From JBAXTZ01 sp037129925 (lineage in GTDB: Bacteria; Bacillota; Negativicutes; JBAXTZ01), in assembly GCA_037129925.1 (NCBI GenBank), contig JBAXTZ010000011.1, positions 1-64,000 on the forward strand: 64,000 nucleotides of DNA, read 5' to 3'. The position numbers and the translations under genes are program-made. Shown here one piece after another: positions 52,816-61,747 of the stretch; the first letter of the stretch is position 1, and every line of letters starts with the position of its first letter. The notes under the pieces are model-generated. The model was not told where the DNA came from, searched no databases, and was given only the letters and a program-made list of their open reading frames with translations.

Positions 52816-54171
52816 TCAAAAGAAAAACGACAACTGGGTTTTGTAAATATAGCGGGCACCGGTAATCCTTCCGGTACTGGCATTTGCATCCGGAACCAGT
52901 TGTTTGTTAATCGGGTCAGTAACCGAAGCGCTAAGATGCAAATCCATGTTTTCCAGACACACCCAATCAGTCCCAACCTCAAACCCTTGACAATTACCGC
53001 TACCATAAACTAAATAATCCGGATCGACTTCACCCGGTAGCGGCGGTATAACGTCCCACCACTGCATCGATTCGGTATCATAGTTCGGACTGGTCCAGAC
53101 TGTACCGGCCGGAGTATATGTTCCCAGTCCATACCAATTCATCGTGCCTGGCTTGGTCAAATCATAATTTCCATAATCCAGTCGAGCCATCAAAGCGGTT
53201 CTGTCAATTGTTCCGGCATTTGGCACTACCGCCGGGCTGTTGTTGGTATATGAACCATAAGCGGTTACCACTAAATCCTTGGTGATATTATAATCAAATC
53301 CCAGCTCATTAAACATGATCGGTCCATACATCTCTTCGCCCATCCAGACAACATGATGGCCGCCGGTCATATTGGCATAGCCCTGATACATCGAAAAATA
53401 GACATTTCCCGGTCCATAATTATAGGCCAAGTCAATACCACTGATTCCGGCTTGATTGTTAAAGCCATTGTTAATGTAGGGATTGTCCGGCTTGGTGGAA
53501 GGCGGCACCTTAAACGGAGCCGGATTGACATCGCCGCCAAGAAAAACATCACCGCGCCAGTTGCCATTCGCCCACGCCGCGCGCACTCCGTCCATCCGAC
53601 TGTCCGAAATCAAGCCGCCACGACCGTTGACATTGGTGAACGGCAAATTATCTTCAAACCGTCCGACAAACCATTTTAAACCGAGCGCCGAGCCGTAGGC
53701 AAAAGCATTGCGGATTTCAACAGCACTGGCATCTAATTGATTGGAAACCGCCACCGCCTGAGCAGTATTCGTACCCGGATCATAAACATATACGCTTTGC
53801 GCCGTTGAAAAATCACCTGCGCCCGGGAACAACGGCGCAACCAGCCGCACTTCCGCGTAATACTGCCAATTATTATTAATCTTGCCGGTCATCAGCGCCG
53901 CTAACCACAACTCGTTGTCCATCGTGTAATAGCCATAGCGATTTGCATTAACGTCAGTTGGTAATACAACAAAAGCCGATTTTATCGAAGCTTGAAAATT
54001 AAATTCCGGCGTTCGGTCAACTTTTTCGCCCACTGCTGGCGCTACATAGGGCTGATACGCCCACGCTGATTGCGGCAAATTTGGAAACATAAATAAATCG
54101 CCGCTGTCCGCGTTACAGACTGACGAAAATCCGATAATGCTAAGAATAATCAATAGAAGTATTTTTCTCAT
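52816..54171 (-). CDS. OmpM-like porin barrel lacking the SLH domain
   Basis: A 451-residue exported protein with a signal peptide (about 1-21) and a barrel clearly paralogous to the adjacent ompM product (shared WYVGRFEDNLPFTN / WFVGRFEDNLPFTN, GLISDSRMDG / GLVTDSRLDG, VWTSPNYD and a terminal FFF). The SLH domain and coiled coil are missing. Only a short stretch after the signal peptide, FPNLPQSAWAYQPYV, resembles the FSDVPANHWAYSAI start of the SLH motif. The protein should insert in the outer membrane but not tether to the cell wall. GGGGAGC precedes the ATG, immediately after the ompM terminator. Confidence 0.87.
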   Translation of the reverse strand: MRKILLLIILSIIGFSSVCNADSGDLFMFPNLPQSAWAYQPYVAPAVGEKVDRTPEFNFQASIKSAFVVLPTDVNANRYGYYTMDNELWLAALMTGKINNNWQYYAEVRLVAPLFPGAGDFSTAQSVYVYDPGTNTAQAVAVSNQLDASAVEIRNAFAYGSALGLKWFVGRFEDNLPFTNVNGRGGLISDSRMDGVRAAWANGNWRGDVFLGGDVNPAPFKVPPSTKPDNPYINNGFNNQAGISGIDLAYNYGPGNVYFSMYQGYANMTGGHHVVWMGEEMYGPIMFNELGFDYNITKDLVVTAYGSYTNNSPAVVPNAGTIDRTALMARLDYGNYDLTKPGTMNWYGLGTYTPAGTVWTSPNYDTESMQWWDVIPPLPGEVDPDYLVYGSGNCQGFEVGTDWVCLENMDLHLSASVTDPINKQLVPDANASTGRITGARYIYKTQLSFFF

Positions 54172-54177
54172 AGCTCC

Positions 54178-54214
54178 CCAAAAAAAAACCGCGGAGCGCT
54201 AGCCCCGCGGTTAT
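54178..54214 (-). terminator. Terminator after ompM
   Basis: The stem AACCGCGG / CCGCGGTT with a 10-nt loop is followed on the minus strand by eight T. It lies between ompM and its SLH-less paralogue and should limit read-through into the rest of the outer-membrane set. Confidence 0.85.
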
Positions 54215-54226
54215 TAAGTTTATGTT

Positions 54227-55834
54227 TTAGAAGAATACTGTGAATTCTGATTTGTAGATTTGACGAGCTTGATTCATCGGGGAAACATTGGTATCATGAT
54301 TGATAAAAGTTGCTTGTGCTGCTGCCAAGTTTTGATCAATCGCGGTAGTGTAAGAGTAGCTTAAGTGCCAGTCCATGTTTTTCGCCGGCGCCCAATCTAA
54401 ACCAATTTCAAATCCTTGAGCATTACCATTCATTCCGTAAGCATCTATGCCACTTGAACTAATAGTATCCCAAGTAGGTCCGCCCCAACTTAGTGAGCTG
54501 ACATCATAGTTCGGGCTGGTCCAGACCGAGTTGGCGCCAGTTGAGGCGTACATGCCATACACGTTCATCGAACCTTTTACAGCTGGGTTATAAGTGCCAT
54601 AGTCCAAACGTCCCAACCACGACAAGTTTTGTTGACTGCCAATTGAAGGTGCTGATGTCTGCCCAACTAACGCATAAGCGCTAGCGTTAGTAGCCGCAAA
54701 GGCTGTAACCTGAATCATCGGAGTCAATTGATAGTCTGCGCCGATTTCGATGAATTGCGCCGGCGGAGTTGACAAGTTCGTGAACGGGTAATTTGACGAG
54801 TCGTTTCCACCTTTATTATATTGTCCCCAACCTTGATAATAACCAAGTGACACATTGGCTGGTCCCATGTTATAACCCATATCTAAACCAGTCAAAAGTG
54901 CTTGATTTAACAACTCTGGCTGATGGTTTACAGGGTTGTTAGGCTGAAATTTGGTTTGTACACCGTTAATGTCAAAACCGGCAAACAAATCACCTTTGAA
55001 AGATCCAGAGGCAAACGCCATGCGTGCGCCATCTAAACGGCTGTCAGTAACCAATCCGCCGTGTCCGGCAGTGTTGGTGAACGGCAGGTTGTCTTCAAAG
55101 CGACCAACGTACCAAGTTTGACCAAGAGCGCTACCATAAAAATACGCGCTACGAATCATTGTTTCAATGGCATCGCGGTTGTCAAAATATTGATTCCTAA
55201 GACTTGGTGGATCTGACAACGGACCTTCTAGCAAAGGCGCGATGAAACGCAATTCGGCATAATATTTCCAGTTGCCGTCGATGTTACCGTTTATTTGCGG
55301 TTGCACGAACATCAAAGTATTCGGTGATGTTTGTGTTCCCCAAGTTTTTGTAGTTTTATCATAAACTGGAGTAGTGTTTGGATCTATCTGGATTTGAGCT
55401 TGGAACGAAAATTTAGGCATCAAATCAATTTGCGCCTGAATTCCAGTTACTTGAGCTTGCAACGCGTCAACTTTTACACCCATAGCGTCTAGTTCTGCGG
55501 CAAACTCGGCTGCTAAGCGTTGAATCAACGAGCGATCTTGTTTGCTCACGTTATCTAACGACGCGCCGCCGACTGCGGAAAACTTTTTCATTACGTTCGC
55601 GATCATCACTGCCGCTTCATAGCGGGTAATTGTTCGACTACCGGCGAAAGTTGTCGGTGTTTCTCCGGTAACGATACCATCTTTTTGCAATTGGGCTATT
55701 GCTGAATACGCCCAGTGGTTTGCCGGTACATCGCTAAACATAGCAACGGCGTTGCCAGTGGTTGCTGCAAAACCCACAGCGCTTGCAGTCAGTAGAAAGC
55801 AAGTGATTAGCAGGACTGCTAATAATTTTCTCAT
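54227..55834 (-). CDS. ompM: OmpM-type SLH-domain outer-membrane porin
   Basis: A 535-residue protein with signal peptide (about 1-24), one SLH domain (about 31-85; FSDVPANHWAYSAIAQLQKDGIV, then TRYEAAVMIANVM), a coiled-coil stalk (about 95-140; MGVKVDALQAQVTGIQAQI) and a porin barrel (about 145-535) ending in Phe. In Negativicutes such proteins tether the outer membrane to polyamine-modified peptidoglycan and act as abundant porins. It has a strong promoter, a structured 5' leader, an AGGAGG ribosome site and its own terminator, all fitting high expression. It is the best taxonomic marker in the window. Confidence 0.95.
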   Translation of the reverse strand: MRKLLAVLLITCFLLTASAVGFAATTGNAVAMFSDVPANHWAYSAIAQLQKDGIVTGETPTTFAGSRTITRYEAAVMIANVMKKFSAVGGASLDNVSKQDRSLIQRLAAEFAAELDAMGVKVDALQAQVTGIQAQIDLMPKFSFQAQIQIDPNTTPVYDKTTKTWGTQTSPNTLMFVQPQINGNIDGNWKYYAELRFIAPLLEGPLSDPPSLRNQYFDNRDAIETMIRSAYFYGSALGQTWYVGRFEDNLPFTNTAGHGGLVTDSRLDGARMAFASGSFKGDLFAGFDINGVQTKFQPNNPVNHQPELLNQALLTGLDMGYNMGPANVSLGYYQGWGQYNKGGNDSSNYPFTNLSTPPAQFIEIGADYQLTPMIQVTAFAATNASAYALVGQTSAPSIGSQQNLSWLGRLDYGTYNPAVKGSMNVYGMYASTGANSVWTSPNYDVSSLSWGGPTWDTISSSGIDAYGMNGNAQGFEIGLDWAPAKNMDWHLSYSYTTAIDQNLAAAQATFINHDTNVSPMNQARQIYKSEFTVFF

Positions 55835-55881
55835 ATTGTTCCTCCTCGATAATTGTCTGCACGAACAGACTTTTCTGCCTC

Positions 55882-55910
55882 ATTGTACTATGGGAAAGTA
55901 TTATTCGCAA
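55882..55910 (-). promoter_or_regulatory. Strong promoter of ompM
   Basis: On the minus strand TTGCGA (55905-55910) and TACAAT (55882-55887) are separated by exactly 17 bp. Transcription would start near 55875. A small hairpin, GTCTG..CAGAC at 55855-55870, would then sit at the extreme 5' end of the mRNA, where such structures stabilise transcripts. AT-rich sequence upstream could serve as an UP element. Confidence 0.7.
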
Positions 55911-55987
55911 TAGTTTTTTGCTTATAAGATTATTTTTTTGAGTTTATTTCGCTTTTTTTCGTATTAACTAATATTAACTAATTTTTT

Positions 55988-56677
55988 CTAACCTTTTGTT
56001 TCTTCTGAACTGCCTGCGCCAGTTTCTCGTGTCCGGCGTCGATTTAGAAGATAGCCTGCCCCAAGTACAAATGCCGTAAGTAACCCGTCAATCCCCAGTG
56101 CGTAACCATACAAGTAATCTTTCAGCCACAAATCAGTCGTAATCATGTTGGCAGCGGCATAGCCGAGAACCGCTCCGCCCAGATAAATGACTGCCGGGAA
56201 CTTATCAATCATCTTTAGCAACCACTGTGAGCTTAGCATCACAAAGGGAATGCTGATTGCGATACCTAAGATTACTAAACCTAGATGCCCGTCCGCCAGC
56301 GCAACGACCGCCAAGACATTATCCAGACTCATTATCGCATCGGCAATAATTATGGTGCGTATCGCCAGGCGCAGGTTTTCGGCTGCCTTATGTTCCGGCG
56401 CCTCTTCCGAGCCACCTGCCAATAATTTTATGGCAATCCAGATCAATGCCAATCCGCCCACTGCTTTGAGCAACGGTATTTGTATCAACATCGACGCGAC
56501 AAAGGCAAAGGCGATTCGCAGACATATAGCTCCGCCCGTACCCCATAATATCGCTTGTTTCTGCTGTTTTTTCGGTAGATTTCGGCTGGCTAACGCAATC
56601 AAAATGGCATTATCCCCCGACAACAACAAGTCCACCAGCACAATTCCGCCGATTTGTAACAATATCGTAAAATCCAT
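55988..56677 (-). CDS. TerC-family integral membrane protein
   Basis: A 229-residue protein with about seven TM helices. The TerC metal-binding motifs are SGDNAILIALASR near the N-terminus and SLDNVLAVVALADG in the middle. Family members are linked to metal (manganese) efflux or metalation of exported enzymes, and formerly to tellurium resistance. The C-terminus is charged and cytoplasmic. It follows birA by a single base, so the two are co-transcribed, though no functional link is obvious. Confidence 0.9.
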   Translation of the reverse strand: MDFTILLQIGGIVLVDLLLSGDNAILIALASRNLPKKQQKQAILWGTGGAICLRIAFAFVASMLIQIPLLKAVGGLALIWIAIKLLAGGSEEAPEHKAAENLRLAIRTIIIADAIMSLDNVLAVVALADGHLGLVILGIAISIPFVMLSSQWLLKMIDKFPAVIYLGGAVLGYAAANMITTDLWLKDYLYGYALGIDGLLTAFVLGAGYLLNRRRTRETGAGSSEETKG

Positions 56678-56678
56678 C

Positions 56679-57317
56679 TCACGCCTCCAAGAAAAAAGGT
56701 TGTGATGTAGCGGTTTTCTGCGCGTTATACAGCGTGGCGATTGCCGCGAATCCGAACTGCGCTGTCAATTGATACCAGATATCCAGTTGCTTTAGTATTC
56801 CGCTCAAAATAATTTCTTTGTCAAGTTTTGCACAGCCCAGCAACTTCAACGAAGTCGCGCTATCGATTAAATCACAGCTGTAATCATTCCGATTGTGAGT
56901 AATATTCACACCGATACCAATAACTACGCACTCAGTTGATTCTCCCTGCCACACTGCCTCGCATAACACTCCGGCAAGCTTTTGACTATTGCAATAAATA
57001 TCGTTTGGCCATTTGATGAGCGATTCCACACCGCAAACTGAACGCAATGATGAATTGAGCGCAACGCCCGCAAGCAACGAAAATAATTTGATATTCTCCG
57101 GGCGACACTGCGGCCGAATTACTACTGAAAAGTATAGCCCTTTGCCCGCTGCAGAATGCCATTGATTAGCATTCTGCCCGCGTCCGGCAGTTTGCTGGTC
57201 AGCAATGACGACCAAACCCTCCACGCAACCAGCCGCCGCGCACTGTTTCGCAACGTCGTTAGTTGAAGTAACTACGTCAAACCGCAGCAACTCTTGTCCA
57301 ATGATTACTTTCTCCAT
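56679..57317 (-). CDS. birA: Biotin-[acetyl-CoA-carboxylase] ligase (catalytic domain only)
   Basis: A 212-residue biotin protein ligase. It has the biotinyl-AMP loop TAGRGQNANQWHS, KWPNDIY with the catalytic Lys, KLAGVLCE and GIGVNI. Neither the N-terminal DNA-binding domain of bifunctional BirA nor a full C-terminal SH3-like domain is present, so it should biotinylate carboxylases without regulating transcription. The C-terminus is shorter than usual. Confidence 0.92.
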   Translation of the reverse strand: MEKVIIGQELLRFDVVTSTNDVAKQCAAAGCVEGLVVIADQQTAGRGQNANQWHSAAGKGLYFSVVIRPQCRPENIKLFSLLAGVALNSSLRSVCGVESLIKWPNDIYCNSQKLAGVLCEAVWQGESTECVVIGIGVNITHNRNDYSCDLIDSATSLKLLGCAKLDKEIILSGILKQLDIWYQLTAQFGFAAIATLYNAQKTATSQPFFLEA

Positions 57318-57338
57318 CTCTTATTGTACCCTATACCC

Positions 57339-58208
57339 CTACAGCGGCCGGATAATAAACCGGCACGCAAATTGACCGCCGGGCGCCAAACGGATTATTC
57401 CTTCTTTATTGTCAAGCGACCCATCATGATTAACATTATCCGCCAAACCATACCACGGCTCGATGCACACAAACGGCGCTCCAGCCGGCGGCATCCAAAC
57501 GCCGACATATGGCCAATTTTTACAGTCCACAGCGATTCCCTTGCCGTTGGCTTTGTTCACTAAGGCAACGGTTTTTGATGCCAAACCTTTAAAAACCAGC
57601 GCATCGTTCTTGAACAGCTCCATGGTCAAGTGGTGTTCGGCGGCGTTGTCGAAAAACAGTTCAGTCTGACCACTGTAATGCGGACCGTCTAGCAAATGAA
57701 TACTGGCTGATTCAGCTTGAGATATTTGCAATAAATAATCCTCGATGGCTTCTCCGGCAAAGAGCGGGATATTAAAGCCGGGATGAGCGCCGATTGAAAA
57801 TAACATTTCATTTTTACCGGTATTGCTGACCGTATATTCAACTGCGACTGAGCAACCTTTAATCCGATAACCAATTTTCAATTTAAAATCGAACGGGTAA
57901 AGCACGCGAGTGCTGGCGTCAGACTGTAAAGAAAACTCGAGGTAGTTTTCCGATTGAGCGGACAAAACAAATTCTTTATCGCGGGCGAAACCATGCTGAC
58001 CGACAGAATAGTTCTTTCCTTTATATGAGTAACTGTCATTCTTTAACCGTCCGACAAACGGAAATAATACCGGAGCATGGCGCGACCAATGTTGCTTATC
58101 GGCTTGCCACAAATATTCCAAATCGTCGGCTTTGGTTTTTATGCTGGTCAGTTCTGCGCCATCACTTTTGGCTACCACTCTTATCCGGTCATTTTCAATA
58201 GTGTACAT
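57339..58208 (-). CDS. Aldose 1-epimerase (galactose mutarotase)-like protein
   Basis: A 289-residue beta-sandwich protein of the aldose-epimerase superfamily, LacX-like branch. The catalytic His is in SIGAHPGFNIP; the other conserved segments are VGQHGFARDKEF and LEYLWQADKQHWSRHAPVLFPFVGRL. It probably interconverts sugar anomers. ATG 58208 follows GACGGAGGGAAA; the open frame continues 82 codons upstream, but that part overlaps the DUF3795 gene on the same strand. The downstream gene is birA. Confidence 0.88.
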   Translation of the reverse strand: MYTIENDRIRVVAKSDGAELTSIKTKADDLEYLWQADKQHWSRHAPVLFPFVGRLKNDSYSYKGKNYSVGQHGFARDKEFVLSAQSENYLEFSLQSDASTRVLYPFDFKLKIGYRIKGCSVAVEYTVSNTGKNEMLFSIGAHPGFNIPLFAGEAIEDYLLQISQAESASIHLLDGPHYSGQTELFFDNAAEHHLTMELFKNDALVFKGLASKTVALVNKANGKGIAVDCKNWPYVGVWMPPAGAPFVCIEPWYGLADNVNHDGSLDNKEGIIRLAPGGQFACRFIIRPL

Positions 58209-58218
58209 TTTCCCTCCG

Positions 58219-58530
58219 TCAAGACAGCTTTTGGTTTTGCTCTTCGATAAACTTATCGACTCCAATAGTCCGCATTCGCTGCAAATTTTCAATGCGGTTG
58301 GAGCGGAAGAAATAATAAAATATCTTTGCGATGAAGTTCCACAATTTCTTGCAGTCACGAAAATTGGTGAAGGCTTTACATTCCGAACAATTGCGCTGCC
58401 CTTTCTCGATGTTGCACTTACGCACCGGGCAGGAAGCGAATCGCTGTTTGCCACTGGCGCAACCCAGGCATTTTCCTTTTTTGTAAGCGCCGCAATTCGA
58501 ACAAATTATTCCACAATAGGCTATTTCCAT
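58219..58530 (-). CDS. DUF3795 cysteine-rich protein
   Basis: A small 103-residue protein with ten cysteines in its first 60 residues (positions 6, 10, 13, 21, 24, 34, 39, 48, 51, 60), starting YCGIICSNCGAY as in the DUF3795 family. The cysteines probably bind zinc or an iron-sulfur cluster. The C-terminal third is basic and Cys-free. The function of the family is unknown to me. It sits 10 bp upstream of the mutarotase gene. Confidence 0.85.
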   Translation of the reverse strand: MEIAYCGIICSNCGAYKKGKCLGCASGKQRFASCPVRKCNIEKGQRNCSECKAFTNFRDCKKLWNFIAKIFYYFFRSNRIENLQRMRTIGVDKFIEEQNQKLS

Positions 58531-58547
58531 GTTTCTCTCCTATATTA

Positions 58548-60131
58548 TCATTCAATTTCGATAGTTTTCAAAAATACATCGCCAAGAGCGTTGTGGTTAA
58601 AGTTTTTCACCCGTGGCGCTATACACAGGGTGTCCGTGTAATAATATATCGGAATAATCGCAAATGATTGCATCAGAGTGTTTTCGGCTTCGTGTAATAA
58701 TTTGGAGCGCATACGCTTGTTGTCAACTTTATTGCTTCCCAACAAGACTGCGTCAAAAATCTTGTCACGATAATTCGCCTTAGGCGTTCCCAACTGTTCA
58801 CAAAACAGCGACAAAAAAGTATAGGGGTCGGCGTAATCCGCCGTCCAGCCGTCACGGGTAATCGCGTAATCATATTTGCGCCGGGTAGCCAAAAAAACTT
58901 TCCATTCCATATTAGTCAGCCGGATGTTAACGCCAAGATTGTTTCGCCACATCTCTTGCACAGCTTCCGCCATCTGTTTGTGTTCATCGGCAGTATTATA
59001 TAACACCGCTACATCGGGAAACCCCTTGCCGCCCGGGTACCCGGCTTCGGCTAGCAGCGTTCGCGCGGTTGCGACATCATTATCCCGAAAATAATCACCG
59101 CCCACTGTTCGAAAGTCTGAACCTTCCTGATAATCGGCAATTCCCGGCGAAACGAGCGCCATCGCCGGTTGTTGTCCGCCTTTGAGAACTTGTTCGACCA
59201 ATGCCTTACGGTTTAGCGCCAAACAAAATGCCTGACGCACCCGGGCATCATTAAATGGCGCTTGCTGATTGTTGAACGAATAAAAATAAGTTCCTAACAG
59301 CGGCAGGATTTTTAATTTATTTTCTGCCGTTAGTCGGGGAATTTCCGCGAGCGGCGGGCTAAACAGGATGTCTAGCTGGTTGCCTTCGAGCATTGCCAGC
59401 AATGTTGAGCTGTTCTCGGTAATTACAAATTCGGCCTGCTGCAGTTTTACCACTTCAGCATTCCAGTAATTCTCATTTTTGACAACTTCAATTTTGGAAT
59501 TGTGCGACCAGTTTTTTAATTTGAACGCACCGTTACAAACTATCTTCTTAACATCGCTAAAAGTAGTCGGGTCACGTTCGAGTACCCGTTGGCACACTGG
59601 CGCGTAATAGTATGAAGTTAACAAATCCGGGAAGAACGGTGTCGGCTGTTCTAATTCGACTTCGATAGTATAATCGTCCGGAGTTTTGATGCCGACATCG
59701 GCGAGCGGGCATTTCCCACTATTGTAGCGCTCAGCATTCTTGATGAAATATAGTCCGTCAGCCGTGACGCTGGCAAATTTCGGATCGAGATGGGTACGCC
59801 AGGCGTAGGCAAAATCATTGGCCGTTACAGCGCTACCGTCCGACCACTTAGCGTCTTTTCTTAAATGAAACACGTATTTTGTGCCATCGTTAAGCGTTTC
59901 CCATCTTTCAGCGGCTGCTGGTTTTACTTCACCGGTAGCGTCCATATACGTCAGGCACTCGAATAATTGTTTAGCGACTAGCGCCTCATAGCGACCGCTG
60001 AGTTTTCGGGGATCAAGCGTTTCCGGCTCGTTATTTATCCCAATCCGTAACGGCAAATCGCTTTTGCCACAACCGGAAACAAACAACGCCAGCAACAGCA
60101 ATGACACTAACCAAATATTTTTAATTTTCAT
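58548..60131 (-). CDS. Peptide/nickel ABC transporter substrate-binding lipoprotein (OppA-like)
   Basis: A 527-residue family 5 solute-binding protein. It has a lipoprotein signal with lipobox Cys21 (FVSGC). The mature domain starts with LRIGINNEPETLDP and contains YVFHLRKDAKWSDGSAVTANDFAYAW and VRQAFCLALNRKALVEQV, typical of oligopeptide binders. No permease or ATPase genes are adjacent, so it is an orphan that may share an Opp system elsewhere. Confidence 0.93.
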   Translation of the reverse strand: MKIKNIWLVSLLLLALFVSGCGKSDLPLRIGINNEPETLDPRKLSGRYEALVAKQLFECLTYMDATGEVKPAAAERWETLNDGTKYVFHLRKDAKWSDGSAVTANDFAYAWRTHLDPKFASVTADGLYFIKNAERYNSGKCPLADVGIKTPDDYTIEVELEQPTPFFPDLLTSYYYAPVCQRVLERDPTTFSDVKKIVCNGAFKLKNWSHNSKIEVVKNENYWNAEVVKLQQAEFVITENSSTLLAMLEGNQLDILFSPPLAEIPRLTAENKLKILPLLGTYFYSFNNQQAPFNDARVRQAFCLALNRKALVEQVLKGGQQPAMALVSPGIADYQEGSDFRTVGGDYFRDNDVATARTLLAEAGYPGGKGFPDVAVLYNTADEHKQMAEAVQEMWRNNLGVNIRLTNMEWKVFLATRRKYDYAITRDGWTADYADPYTFLSLFCEQLGTPKANYRDKIFDAVLLGSNKVDNKRMRSKLLHEAENTLMQSFAIIPIYYYTDTLCIAPRVKNFNHNALGDVFLKTIEIE

Positions 60132-60168
60132 ACGCTCTCCAATAAAACTCGCTACGTTCAGTACCGAC

Positions 60169-60951
60169 CTAGTAGCCCTCTACTGTCGCTTTAATCGAGC
60201 AGTCTTCCAACACGAAGTAGTTTTTCTTATCTAAGCGGTACTCAAATTTCATGTCACCCTGACCGGCAACTTTTGCCCGGATCAACCAATAGTGATCTTT
60301 GAGTTTATCGGCACGGAGAACATCCGGATTGGTATAACCAGTCTCTAGCACTTGAAAAACATCGTTATTCCACAGTGGCGATAAATACCAATCGTAGCCG
60401 CTCTTGGGGTCAGATGGTAGTTTTACAAAAAATATATCGCCAACGAAAGCGGTTGTCCGCAGTTGATCGTTGATTAAGGAGAAGTTTTTCCAAGTGATTA
60501 CGTTCACGGTGATTTTTTTGGAAAGATTTTGGTAAGTGACCTCAATCTCAGTGTGTCCAGACTTCAAAGCGGTATAGGCCTTGTCCGCGCGCATTGAGAT
60601 GTCGGCGTTTTCCTGAAAGTAACGTGAAAAATCCGCGCCGGTTCGCACGGTAATCTGGCCTTTGATGGCGGAAATCGGCGTAATATATAACGGCTGACCG
60701 CTGTACACGGTAATTGTGTCAGTGGCGATATCAAGAAACGGCGCGCCATTACGCGTTCCGGCAAAAATCAATAAGCATATCGGTGTCGGATCGTCAATTT
60801 CTTCATTTACCTTCGTCACGACTAGGCTATAATTTGAATATGCCAAATCGGAGTTTCCTAACACCGAATTATACAGTCCGTCTTCAGCAAATACCGGCAC
60901 GCTCGCAGACACAAAAAAACAGATTAATAATAGTGCTATACTTCTTCTCAT
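60169..60951 (-). CDS. Exported protein with C-terminal chagasin-like (I42) domain, copy A
   Basis: A 260-residue exported protein with signal peptide (about 1-22, VPVFAED), a beta-rich N-terminal domain (about 40-150) and a C-terminal domain (about 155-260) resembling chagasin. Chagasins (inhibitor family I42) block papain-type cysteine proteases with loops including NPTTGY. Here the loop reads DPKSGYDW (181-188), a degenerate form, so inhibition is less certain than for its neighbour. It follows copy B by one base and shares its layout, indicating tandem duplication. Confidence 0.7.
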   Translation of the reverse strand: MRRSIALLLICFFVSASVPVFAEDGLYNSVLGNSDLAYSNYSLVVTKVNEEIDDPTPICLLIFAGTRNGAPFLDIATDTITVYSGQPLYITPISAIKGQITVRTGADFSRYFQENADISMRADKAYTALKSGHTEIEVTYQNLSKKITVNVITWKNFSLINDQLRTTAFVGDIFFVKLPSDPKSGYDWYLSPLWNNDVFQVLETGYTNPDVLRADKLKDHYWLIRAKVAGQGDMKFEYRLDKKNYFVLEDCSIKATVEGY

Positions 60952-60952
60952 C

Positions 60953-61729
60953 CTACGCTCCTGCTGCTACTTCAATAGTCAGTTCATAATTGCCAACGAC
61001 GCTGTTGGCATCCCATGGTCGGGTATATTGCAACGTTAGTTTGGCCGTTCCTGCGGCTACTGCCTGGATTAAATAATATTTCTTCGACGGCGCGCCGGTC
61101 ATTTTGTTGGCGATAGCGGCCGCGTTCAACATATAACCGCTGTCAGCAATATTTATATTAGCGCCCGCGGAGACTAATTGCCAATCATAACCGGTTGTCG
61201 GATTGCCGTTTAACTTTATCATTAACCAAGTGTATTGTGGCATCGAAATCGTTTGCTTATTAGCATTTTCTTCAACCACGTAAGGATTTACCACTTGAAC
61301 TCCAAGGCGGTCGACCATAGCTCCGTCTTTAACTATTTTGGCTTCGGCTAACCCGGCTTTTATGGCGTCTCCGGAAAATTTGTAGGTTTTCAGTACGCTT
61401 GCTTGATTAAACAACGAGTTGAAGTTGTCATCGCCCACAAAAGCATAGCTATTGCTAAAACCACTAAACGCCTTGATATTCAGTGTTTGTCCGACAACTA
61501 CTAATACACTTCTGGTCGAAAACGTCACCCCAGTGTCAGCTGTAGCTATTTGCACTAATTTCACCGGCATCGAAAAATCGCTGTCGGTATTCGAATTATC
61601 CGGGTAAGCAGAACTGCTGTCAGCTGGATCACCGGAACGGTCTGAATAGTAATAGCCATCAGTTGCATTGACCACAGAAACACTAACTAGTGAAATTAAT
61701 AGTAGGGCGATAAATAATACTTTTTTCAT
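60953..61729 (-). CDS. Exported protein with C-terminal chagasin-like (I42) domain, copy B
   Basis: A 258-residue exported protein with signal peptide (about 1-22, VVNATDG) and an N-terminal beta-rich domain (about 55-150). The C-terminal I42 domain (about 158-258) has the full inhibitor loop NPTTGYDW (176-183) and the late LQYTRPWD motif. The protein probably inhibits papain-like cysteine proteases in the periplasm or outside the cell, possibly host or competitor enzymes. It is directly upstream of the divergent copy A. Confidence 0.8.
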   Translation of the reverse strand: MKKVLFIALLLISLVSVSVVNATDGYYYSDRSGDPADSSSAYPDNSNTDSDFSMPVKLVQIATADTGVTFSTRSVLVVVGQTLNIKAFSGFSNSYAFVGDDNFNSLFNQASVLKTYKFSGDAIKAGLAEAKIVKDGAMVDRLGVQVVNPYVVEENANKQTISMPQYTWLMIKLNGNPTTGYDWQLVSAGANINIADSGYMLNAAAIANKMTGAPSKKYYLIQAVAAGTAKLTLQYTRPWDANSVVGNYELTIEVAAGA

Positions 61730-61747
61730 ATTTCCTCCGTCTGTTTT

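Noticed and set aside
58209..58454. 82-codon N-terminal extension of the mutarotase
   Set aside because: It overlaps the DUF3795 gene on the same strand. A good ribosome site precedes the internal ATG at 58208, where family similarity begins.
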